The notes under the pieces: generated by a model
What the model was told of the DNA's origin: nothing
The model's database searches: none
What the model saw: the letters and a program-made list of their open reading frames with translations, nothing else
Made by a program: the position numbers and the translations under genes
Source: Stomoxys calcitrans
Lineage: Eukaryota > Arthropoda > Insecta > Diptera > Muscidae
Assembly (NCBI RefSeq): GCF_963082655.1
Contig: NC_081555.1
Location: forward strand, 149,726,005-149,790,004
Reading direction: 5' to 3'
DNA length: 64,000 nt
Shown here: positions 55,201 to 64,000 of the stretch, in pieces
Layout: every line of letters begins with the position of its first letter
How positions within the stretch are numbered: the first letter of the stretch is position 1

Positions 55201-56574
55201 AGGCCCCCATTTGCATATTACCATGGATATGGTAGTGGAGTTGTTATAAAAGAGGATGGTAATTTAGCCATAGTGGTGGCTACGCAAAGTTTGGCACATT
55301 TTTACTTCTTCTTTAAATTTAGTTTAATTTAAAGCACTTAAATTTTGCTAAACTTTAATTTAACACTCAAAATTCAAATGAAAAAAGCATGCATTTGATG
55401 TCGTTGAACTTTTTTAATATACTTCTAGATTTCGCATAATTATATGATAATAGATGCTGTTTATGCGACAAAAATTCCGCCCCTCCATAAGAGGTACTTA
55501 TCATCACATAATTGTCGACACCGTCATTAAAATGGCTTCATATAATAGATGTTGCACGAAAAACAAGCCTCGATTTTCTTTTTTTTCCATCTCAAAACTG
55601 TTCCGCTGCTTTTTTCGTGTGGTTGTGGTGGTGGTGGTCTAATTTGCATTCAGTGCAAGTCTTAAAAAAAAGGAAATTTATATAGCCACGACGGTGATGA
55701 TGATGATGATGATGGTGATGAGCGCGAATGAACACACCCACCCAAACACACACACACACACACACTTGTAGTAGTTTTTAGTTTTGTTTAATTAACTATC
55801 GTACATTTTTAGTGAGTGGTGTCATGCATTATGAATTTGCAGAACTTTTTGCCACATTCAAATATTCCGCTTTCATATTCGACAAGGCATGAGAGGGGGC
55901 GCAAAATTGTCCCCTAGTTTGAGGCTGAACAAGATGAATCATTGCACTGAGGGGAGTGCTCTGTGGGAGGCTAACATAGGGCACTGCATAAAAAGATTTT
56001 GCATATTTATGCTCATAAAATATGCATTTGGGTTAAATAGTTAAATAATTATTTGAAATGTGTTTAACTTGTTGCAAATGGATATTTAAGTGAAATATTT
56101 TGAAATGACACCAGCATGAATGCCTTCACCCTATCTCACAATACATGCTCAACCCTGCAATTTGGCTGGCAATCATTGAAACTTGCACAGCGGTTGAATT
56201 CAAAATGCAACATTAAATTTTTGGCTTTTCAATGATGTTTCTCTTTGGTTCGGTTAGGTTTTTGGTTGGCTCCATGCACATCAACACAGCCGAATGTGGG
56301 TTTTATTGACATTTGTGTGGAATATGTAAATTAAATGTGAATTTATTAATGCAATATGATACACAGATGTTTTAATTACAAACCTATTTGCATAATTAGA
56401 TTTGTTTACTTAGTGAAAACATGCATTAATTTGTAGTAAACATTTAGCCTATAAACCATGAAGTGTTTAGGCGGTAATTTTGTTAAGCTAATTGATACCT
56501 AAATGTTGGGAAGAGTTGAAATAAGGCTAATGGTTATACGAAAGGTTAAGAGAAGTTAAATAAACACGGGAAAA
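55201..56574. other. Unique AT-rich sequence with simple repeats
   Basis: It holds (GTG)n at about 55619-55639, (GAT)n at 55692-55722 and (CA)n at 55745-55764. No gene, RNA or transposon is recognised. The open frame at 55454-55642 ends in a Val run translated from the GTG repeat. Confidence 0.5.
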
Positions 56575-57136
56575 CAAGTAAAAATGTGTGAAGTTAGGCC
56601 GGGCCGAACTTTGGATACCCAACACCATGGATTTATCGAGTTCTATGCGCGGTATCTCTTTTTCGGCAAACAAAGAATATTGAATAAGAACTGTTATGCT
56701 ATTGGAGCTCTATCAAGTTATAGTCCAATTCGGACCATAAATGAATGCTGATCATTGAAGAAGTCATAGTGTAATATTTCAGTTCACTCAGACAAGAATT
56801 GCGCCTTGTAGGGGCTCAAAAAGCAAAATCGGGAGGTCGATTTATATGAGAGCTGTTTCAAGCTATTGATCAATTCAGACCATATAAGACTCGTATGTTG
56901 AAGGTCATGAGAGAAGCCGATGTACAAAATTTCAGCTAAACCGGATGAGAATTGCGCCCTCTAGAGGCTCCAGAAGTCAAGACCCGAGATCGGTTTATAT
57001 GACAGCTATATCAAAACATGAGCCGATTTGGCTCATTTACAATCCCAACCGACCTACACTAATAAAAAGTATTTGTGCAAAATTTCAAGCTGCTAGCCTT
57101 ACTCATTCGAAAGTTAGCGTGCTTTCGACAGACAGA
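56575..57136. mobile_element. HINE element H7, truncated
   Basis: The left end is AAGTAAAAATGTGTGAAGTT with AGGCCGGGCCGAAC and GGATACCCAACACCATGG. The core has GGTTTATATGACAGCTATAT units. It breaks off inside the GTCY part (GACAGACAGACGGACGG) and passes straight into Helitron-type core sequence. Confidence 0.78.
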
Positions 57137-57714
57137 CGGACGGTATTTGGGGGTGGGGGACCTCCCATTACTTGAATTGAATTTTTTGTGCCATATTTAT
57201 AACCTACTGCTGAAAACTTTTCATTTGAATCTCATATTGACATTAACGTCGAATATATCTGTTTAAAAGAGTTTTGGGGCTGTGTGCTTAGACTCAAATG
57301 TTAATACTACATTCGTATTATAATCTCCAATACCTTTTATTTGATACCCATATTGGCCTTATCGGTTCACTTTTGATTTTGTGTGGTGTTTCTGGGGTAA
57401 CGGGGGAGGGTCGGCCAACTGCCGATATCAATAAATTGTAAAGCCTATTCCTCCTTCATGGCCATATTCGTAATCTACTCCCGAATACCATTCATTTGAG
57501 TCCCACATTTGCATGATCGTCCTATACATCTATTTTAGGAGGTTTTAGGGTTGGGGCGTCCCCCTAGTAAACTTGGACCCAATTTTAAATATGAAATTCG
57601 TAGTCTACTCCGGAATACTTTTCATTTAAGTCCAATATTATTTCGATCGGTCCACTTTTATTTGTGGGCAGTTTTTGGGATAATTGGAAGGGTCCGCCGT
57701 CCTTCCGATATCAA
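57137..57714 (-). mobile_element. Helitron-like minisatellite core fragment, copy 2
   Basis: Units of CCTTTCATTTGAGTCCCATA type are present (CCATTCATTTGAGTCCCAC, CATTTAAGTCCAATATT), with GGGGGTGGGGG blocks, as in 44775-46690. It ends in GGGTCCGCCGTCCTTCCGAT followed by ATCAA, the segment that also flanks the HINE insertion point in the other copies, and there meets HINE H8. The rest of the element is not seen beyond H8. Confidence 0.65.
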
Positions 57715-58765
57715 ACAAGTAAAGGCGTGCTAAGTTCGGCCGGGCCGAATCTTATATACCCTCCACAATGGATCGCATTTGTCGAGTTCTTTTCCCGTCA
57801 TCTCTTCCTAGGCAAAAAAAGATTTAAGGAAAAGATTTGCTCTGCTATTATTATTACAATAAAATTATATGTTGGAGACCTGTGCAAAATGTCAGCCAAT
57901 TTGAATAAGAATTGCGCCCTTTGGGGGCTCAAAAAGTAAAATAGAGAGATCAATTTATATGAAAGCTGTATCAGGCTATAGACCGATTCAGACCATAACA
58001 AACACGTATGTTAATGGTCATGAGAGGATCCGTCATACAAAATTTCAGGCAAACCCGATAATAATTGCGACCTCTAGAGGCTGAAGAAGTCAAGATCCCA
58101 GATCGTCTTATATGGCAGCTATATCAGGATTTGGACCTTATTTGGCACAGTTGTTGAAAGTCATAATAAAATAAGTCACGCAAAATTTCAGCCAAATCGG
58201 ATAGGAATTGCGCCCTCTAGAAGCTGAAGAAGTCAAGTCCCCAGAGAGGTTTATATGACAGCTATATCAAAACATGGACCGATTTGAACTATACTTGGCA
58301 CAGTTGTTGAATGCGCCCTCTAGAGGCTCAAGAAGTCAAGACCCAAGATCGGTTTATATGGCAGCTGTATCAGGTTATGGACCGATTTGAACCATACTTG
58401 GCACAGTTGTTGGATATCATAACAAAACACGTCATGCAAAATTTCATTCCAATCGGATAAGAATTGCGCACTCTAGAGGCTCAAGAAATCAAGACCCAAG
58501 ATCGGTTTATATGGCAGCTATATCAAAGCATGGACCGATATGGCCCATTTACAAACCCAACCGACCTACACTAATAAGAAGTATTCATAGGTAAGCGTGC
58601 TTTTGACAGACAGACGGACGGACAAACGGACGAACGGACAGACATCAAATGTCACGACGATCAAGAATATATATACTTTATGGGGTCTCAGACGAATATT
58701 TCGAGTAGTTACTAACTGAATGACGAAATTAGTATAACCCCCATCCTATTGTGGAGGGTATAAAA
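57715..58765. mobile_element. HINE element H8, complete (1.05 kb)
   Basis: The left end is CAAGTAAAGGCGTGCTAAG with TTCGGCCGGGCCGAA and TATATACCCTCCACAATGG. The core has GGTTTATATGGCAGCTGTAT units. The right end has ACAGACAGACGGACGGAC, TTTCGAGTAGTTACTAAC and CCCCCATCCTATTGTGGAGG. Both termini are present. Confidence 0.88.
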
Positions 58766-58836
58766 ATAGAACACATATGTAAATGTGTGTCTCAGTGGCT
58801 GTTTAAAAACACCACTGAATATATACTTTCCATAAT

Positions 58837-59397
58837 CTTTTTATAACCACCACCATAGGATGGGGGTATACTAATCTAGTCATTCTGTTTGTAACACCTT
58901 GAAATATTGATCTGGGATCCCATCAAGTATATATATTCCAGATCGTCTCGATATTCTAATTCGATCTTGTCATTTTCGCCCGTCCGTCCATCCATCTGTC
59001 GAAATCACGACAGAGGTCGAACGTGTAAAACTAGCCGGATGAAATTTTGCACAGATACTTTGATGTAGGTTGCTGGGGATTGCAAATGGATTATATCGGA
59101 TTTAGATATAGCTCACATATCAACCTTTCTCCCGTTTTGACTTTTTGAGCCACTGGAAGCCGTAATAACTTTTAAAAAATGAGCCAAGTACGGTCTCAAT
59201 CGGTCTATAACCTGATATAGCTCCCATATAAACCAATCTCCCAATTTGGCTTCTTGAGGCCCTACAAGCCGCAATGTTTGTCCCATTTGGCTTAAATTTT
59301 GCATGTAGTGTTTGATTATGACTTCCAACAACCGTGCTAAGTACGGTCTAAATCGGTCAAGAACCTGATATAGCTTCCATGTAAACTCCTATCTCTA
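58837..59397. mobile_element. HINE element H9, truncated
   Basis: The left end is ACCACCACCATAGGATGGGG, then TCTGTTTGTAACACCTTG and CCGTCCGTCCATCCATCTGT. A few core units follow (CCTGATATAGCTCCCATATA). It stops at about 59397, before any palindrome, a short distance from the Helitron-like element. Confidence 0.78.
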
Positions 59398-59423
59398 TCA
59401 TTCTTGTTCGGTTCCTAGAAGTA

Positions 59424-62400
59424 TCTTATATATAAAAATCAATTTGTGTTTGTTTGTTTGTTTGTTTGTTTGTGTGTTCCTTATGGACTTAGAAACGGCT
59501 GAACCGATTTTCTTGAAATTTACACAGTTGGTGCATAATGACACCGTGGTGAAAATAGGGTACTATATTTTTATACCCACCACCGAAGGATGGGGGTATA
59601 TTCATTTTGTCATTCCGTTTGCAACACATCGAAATATCCATTTCCGACCCTATAAAGTATATATATTCTTGATCAGCGTAAAAATCTAAGACGATCTAGA
59701 CATGTCCGTCCGTCTGTCCTCTGTCTGTTGAAATCACGCTACAGTCTTTAAAAATTGAGATATTGCGCTGAAATTTTGCACAGATTCTTTTTTTGTCCAT
59801 AACCAGGTTAAGTTCGAAGATGGGCTATATCGGACTATATCTTGATATAGCCCCCATATAGACCGATCCGCCGATTTAGGGTCTTAGGCCCATATAAGCC
59901 ACATTTATTATCCGATTTTGCTGAAATTTGGCACAGTGAGTTGCGTTGGGCCCTTCGACATCCTTCGTCAATTTGGTTCAGATCGGTCCAAATTTGGATA
60001 TAGCTGCCATATAGACCGATCCTCAGATTTAGGGTCATAAGCCCATAAAAGCCACATTTTATATCCGATTTGGATGAAATTTGGTACCGTGAGGTGTGTT
60101 AGGCCCTTCAACATTCTTCTTCAATTTGGCGCAGATCGGTTCAGATTTGGATATAGCTGCCATATAGACCGATCCTCCGATTTATGGTCTTAGGCCCATA
60201 AATGCCACATTTATTATCCGATTTTGCTGAAATTTAGTACAGTGAGGTGTGTTAGGCCCTTCAACATTCTTCGTCAATTTGGCCCAGATCGGTCCAGATT
60301 AGGATATAGCTGCCATATAGACCGATCCTCCGATGTATGGTCTTAGGCCCATAAAAGCCACATTTATTATCCGATTTTGCTGAAATTTGGGACAGTGAGT
60401 TGCGTTGAGCCCTTCGACATCCTTCGTCAACTTGGTCTAGATCGGTCCAAATTTGGATATAGTTGCCATATAGACCGATCCTCCGATTTATGGTCTTAGG
60501 CCCATAAAAGCCACATTTATTATCCGATTTTGCTGAAATTTGGGACAGTGATTTGCCTTAGGCCCTTCGACATCTTTCTTCTATTTGGCCCTGATCGGTT
60601 CAATTTTGGATATAGCTGCCATATAGACCGATCACTCGATTTAAGGTTTTGGGCCCATAAAAAGCGCATTTATTGTCCGATGTCGCCGAAATTTGGGACA
60701 ATGACTTGTGCTAGGCCCTTCGATATTTGTCTTCAATTTGGCTCAGATCGGTACAGATTTGGATATAGCTGCCATATAGCCCGATCTCTCGGTTGAACAA
60801 TGACTTGTACTTATAAGCATTTGGTCTAAATCGGATGATATCTATAGAGCTGCTATGGGGCATTAGGTATGCATTTTTCACTGGATTTTGACGAAATGTG
60901 GTTTGCATATATACCCGAGGTGGTGGGTATCCAAAGTTCGGCCCGGCCGAACTTAACGCCTTCTTACTTGTTTGATATCTAAATATCTAAATGGGGGGCG
61001 GACCCTCCCCCTTACCCAAATTTTCAGAAACGCCAGATCGGAGATCGGAGATGGGTGGTGTTATTTAAGCGAAATTGTGTGTGCTCTCATATACTACCCT
61101 AAACATAAAAATTTGGTATTCAAATTTCGGATGGGGTACCTAGCGGCCCCACCCTAAAACCTACCAAACATACATTTAGACCATCAAGTGTTAAGGGGAC
61201 CACCCCAACCCCCAAAACACTCGTAAATCGGACATAATTACCGACCATGGCAATATGGGACTCAAATGAAAGGTATTTGCGAGTAGAATACGAATCTGAT
61301 ATCCAAATGTGGGACCACGTTTCTGGGGGTCCACCCCTTTCCCAAAACATCCCCCAAACAGGACTTATTTACTGACCATGGGAATACGGGGCTTGAATAA
61401 ATGGTATTTTAGTGTAGAATTCGAATCTGATATCCAAATATGTGACCAAGTGTTTGGGGGCCGCCTGTCCCCAAAAACATCCCCCAAAGGGGACAAATTT
61501 ACAACCATAGCAATATGGGGCTCAAATGAAAGGTCATTGGGAGTAAAGCACGAATTTGATATCAATATTCGGGAAAAGTGTCTATGGGGCCACCGCACCC
61601 CTACAACACCACCCAAATAGGAAGTATTTGCTGACTATTGCAATATGAGGCTCAAATAAGAAGGTTTTTAAAGTGGAACACGAATCCGATATATATTTTC
61701 AAGGCCAACTCACTGAGTGGCCGCCCATCGCCCAAAACATCCCCAAGCCGGTCATGTTTGCCGACTATGGAAATATGGGGCTCAAATTAAAGGTATGTGG
61801 GAGTAGACCACGTATCTGATATCAACATTAGGAGCCAACTGTCTAGCGGACGTCCCACCACCATAACAACCCCCAAATAGGACGTATTTGCTCACCAAGA
61901 CAATTTGGGTCTTAAAGAGAGTGAAACTAAATATTCATAGTTTTTAGGGCCAATACCCCAAAACACCCCTTAATCGGGCATATTTACCGACCAATGTCAA
62001 TGTGGAGCTTAAATGAAAGTTATTGGGGGTAGAGCTAGAATTGATACCCATTTTCGGGACCAATTTTCTGGGGGTGTACCCCTTTAACAAAATACCCCAC
62101 AAACAGCAATTTTTACTGACCATCGCAATATGGAGCTCAGATAAAGGTATTTGGGAGTAGAATACAAATTTTATATCCAAATGTAGGAGGATGTATTTAG
62201 GGCATCACCCCTTTCCCAAAACACCCTCAAAGGGAAAAAATTGTTCGACCATGTCAATATGTGGCTCAAATGGGGGGGACCACATCTCCCCCAAAAACAC
62301 CACTAAATCAGACATCATGAGAATATCGGGCTGAAATGAAGTATTTTAAGAATGGAGTACACCTTACATCCAAACTTAAATTCGTAGACCGATAAAGATC

Positions 62401-62548
62401 ATTTTGGATTGAGATAAAGTAACTTATATTGTTAAACTCTTAGTCAAGTTAGCATGGTATTCCACTAAAAGATCTTTGAAAATAAATATTGCTAGTAAAT
62501 TTTGTTCCATATAAAGTAAAAGAAGGCGCAGCGGAGCGGGCCCGGGTC
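59424..62548 (+). mobile_element. Helitron-like non-autonomous element, copy 3, with both ends
   Basis: The 5' end is A|TCTTATATATAAAAATC (59424), followed by a GTTTGTTTGTTTG tract and GAAACGGCTGAACCGATTTT. After the nested HINE (59572-60970) come GATATCTAAAT, GGGCGGACCCTCCCCC and AACGCCAGATC, then about ten ~130-bp units (CAATATGGGGCTCAAATGAA; spacings 128-134). The GC-rich end GGCGCAGCGGAGCGGGCCCG is at about 62524-62543. The TC start fits Helitrons, but a CTRR 3' terminus is not visible, so that end is degraded. There is no Rep/helicase frame. Confidence 0.75.
59572..60970. mobile_element. HINE element H10, full length (1.4 kb), nested in Helitron-like copy 3
   Basis: The left end is TATACCCACCACCGAAGGAT, then TTCCGTTTGCAACACATCG and CCGTCCGTCTGTCCTCTGTC. 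The core units are about 155 bp (CCACATTTATTATCCGATTT, GATATAGCTGCCATATAGAC). The right end is GGTATCCAAAGTTCGGCCC with GGCCGAACTTAACGCC and ending TTCTTACTTG. The host sequence TACTATATTTT...TTTGATATC matches the uninterrupted segment in copy 1. Confidence 0.88.
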
Positions 62549-62689
62549 ATTCTTCTTAAAAATTTCATTTATTTGATGCCCAAATTGTCTCAATTGTTGT
62601 CCGTTTGGGTGAGATGTGCCCCCAGGTTGCTTGCGTATTTTTGGCTTTCCAAAAGCTAACAAAATTACGCTTAAATCCGTCCACCCATC
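62549..62689. other. Short unique stretch between Helitron-like end and SINE
   Basis: Nothing recognised beyond ordinary AT-rich sequence. Confidence 0.4.
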
Positions 62690-62830
62690 ACCGAGGAGGC
62701 CACAATGGCCCAGAAGTTTGCATATCCGCCTACGCTGAACGGCAGGATTCTAATCCTGGCGAGAGTATCAGAATCATTTTTGTGGTGGCCATTCCATTCT
62801 AATCCCAGCGGGGTGATGTACAAATTACAG
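62690..62830 (+). mobile_element. Decayed tRNA-derived SINE, second copy
   Basis: GAGGAGGCCACAATGGCCCAG matches the head of the SINE at 7720, and GGCAGGATTCTAATCCTGGC with GAGAGTATCAGAATCATTTT matches its B-box region and following body (GGTTCGAATCC has become GGATTCTAATCC). The body is cut short after about 140 bp. A lost B box implies it is transcriptionally dead. Confidence 0.72.
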
Positions 62831-63635
62831 AAAATTCCATTTCAGCTATTTTGAGTCTACATGGAACATACAAAGAAAGCTCAACTCTTCAGAGTATATT
62901 TCAGATTTTAGAAACTTTAAGTTTTTGATGCCTAAAGAGTATACCGAAAGTGAAATCTGTCCAATTCCCAATTTCCTCGTTTTCCTCTCTCCCCTTCTGA
63001 AGCACGACTATGATGCATTTAAAATTGAACAAAATTCTATCTAATAATGCAAATTGCATTCATTCATAATTCATTGATGTATTGCATATTTCATACTGAT
63101 TGCTACCCATGTATGATTGAATGTTTTTCTGAATGTATTCAACATTTATTCATGCACACTGACACTTGGAAATCATTCAATCTGCTTTTGATGAATATGC
63201 ATGCAATTTGCCACAATTTGTAAGGACTTCTCTGTTCATTTGTTTTAGTACACGAGTGGTTTTGTGTTCCAACAAATTCACACAGATTTAATCTGAGATG
63301 ATGTTTCTAAGTCTTTTATTAAATGCCATTGAGGTATGGAACACCACACAATGGAATCAAAGTCAGGAAAGGCCGATAATGAATATTAAGGTTGTCGAGG
63401 GTGGTATGGAAAGTAGGGAATACTTTTTATGCCAACTTTTTTTTTAGTATTTGTGGTTCCCTTGAAATTTTTGTTCCTAAAAAATTCTTAAAATGTTAAA
63501 AAATTCATGAAAATATTGAAAATCCTCTTCGAATGTGGCTTTTCATAGTAAATTTCCGCAAAACTTTGTTTTACAGAAATTAATTTTCTTTGCTTAAATA
63601 ATACCCTATACCGCCACTGCGGTATAAGATATTAT
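62831..63635. other. Unique AT-rich sequence
   Basis: No gene or repeat family is recognised. A perfect 8-bp inverted repeat TATACCGC-CACT-GCGGTATA lies at 63607-63626, just before the retrotransposon tail. Confidence 0.5.
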
Positions 63636-64000
63636 AGGTTAGGTTAGGTTGAGAGGAAGGTGAGGATCTTAATCCGGCTCATACAACTATGGACATACAC
63701 CTAAACCAGTAAACGGCTTGTTGTGCTCTCTAAATATATATAACAAGTAACTTCGAAAAAGAAAATTTAAGATAGGAATTCTGAGCTACTTACAAAATCC
63801 TTAATTGTTTTCCATGCCACGACCCTAAGTTGGTTCATGTCTGGTATTGTGTTCCCCCCTAGGTGCCAGTATCAGTAAAGCCGGGAAACGACAAAGGAAA
63901 TGCTTCAACGTCTCATCATCTTCCCCGCATGCCCTACGCATGCCATCACTTGCCGCACCTATTTTACATAAGTGAGCTCGTAGTCCTATGTGTCCCGTTT
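63636..64000 (-). mobile_element. Non-LTR retrotransposon 3' end, runs off right edge
   Basis: On the minus strand a C-terminal reading frame (64000-63825) is followed by an approximately 170-nt untranslated region ending in a short AACCTAACCTAACCT tail at 63651-63637. This layout (RNase H/zinc-finger-like C-terminus, then a UTR with a short tandem-repeat tail) fits I- or Jockey-group elements. Only the 3' part lies in the window. Confidence 0.72.
63825..64000 (-). pseudogene. Partial retrotransposon C-terminal domain (58 codons visible, one key Cys lost)
   Basis: The open frame reads TGHIGLRAHLCKIGAASDG, then MRRACGEDDETLKHFLCRFP and ends at TAG (63827-63825). The family's C-terminal motif is usually CRxC...ExxxHxLxxC, as in TGH..L..HL..G. 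Here the first Cys is Arg while the second Cys, the His and the last Cys remain. The frame is otherwise open to the window edge, so the copy is fairly young or only lightly damaged. The start lies outside the window. Confidence 0.72.

Noticed and set aside
53500..61620. Many 60-140 residue open frames rich in GSYIQI, HIDRT or YMAAI motifs
   Set aside because: They are frames through HINE and Helitron core repeats and recur because the DNA repeats do.
63637..63651. Telomeric TTAGG repeat
   Set aside because: Only about three GGTTA units, and higher flies lack TTAGG telomeres. They read better as the tail of a minus-strand retrotransposon.
1..64000. LTR retrotransposons or endogenous viral sequences
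   Set aside because: I saw no paired long terminal repeats, gag/pol/env motifs or viral replicase signatures anywhere in the window.

Overview
The window looks like chromosomal DNA of a higher dipteran, most likely a calyptrate (muscid-type) fly such as a stable fly or house fly. The evidence is a spliced nuclear gene with short fly-like introns and an Inr/DPE-type promoter, DINE-1/HINE (Helentron-associated) repeats with the TTCGGCCGGGCCGAA terminal palindrome and GTCY microsatellites, an RTE-like non-LTR retrotransposon, a tRNA-derived SINE and TA-targeting mariner-type MITEs. The species name is inferred from remembered repeat families and was not searched.

Layout. 1-2720: a Tc1/mariner transposase relic, then about four decayed monomers of the big satellite in inverted orientation, split by a HINE that itself carries a MITE. 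3036-3466: an imperfect direct duplication with a lone MITE end at its junction. 3927-9791 (minus strand): the only intact gene, a five-exon D-amino-acid/D-aspartate oxidase of 343 residues ending in the peroxisomal signal SKL. Its second intron (about 4.6 kb) is a nest of elements: a HINE carrying a MITE, then an RTE-like retrotransposon broken by a second MITE and by a SINE. 9801-9834: a likely Inr + DPE core promoter. About 400 bp upstream of it starts the dominant feature.

10240-44065: one tandem satellite array of about 34 kb, monomer about 124 bp, roughly 270 copies, all in one orientation, with several levels of higher-order repeat (about 365 bp, 978 bp, 1.24 kb and 2.35/2.6 kb) and more divergent monomers at both edges. 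No open reading frame of useful length exists in it.

44066-64000: repeat-rich DNA with no intact gene. Two Helitron-like elements with a roughly 130-bp minisatellite core (44775-48223 and 59424-62548) have each been invaded by a HINE at a T-run. Several other HINEs (49.1-50.6, 51.8-55.2, 56.6-59.4 kb) carry roughly 153-bp core repeats, one with a 550-bp GTCY expansion. Between them lie AT-rich unique stretches with simple repeats. A second, decayed SINE is at 62690-62830, and the right edge holds the C-terminal end of another non-LTR retrotransposon.

The genes do not form a pathway. The biological interest lies in a peroxisomal oxidase gene whose promoter abuts a large homogenised satellite, and in the readable order of nested insertions.
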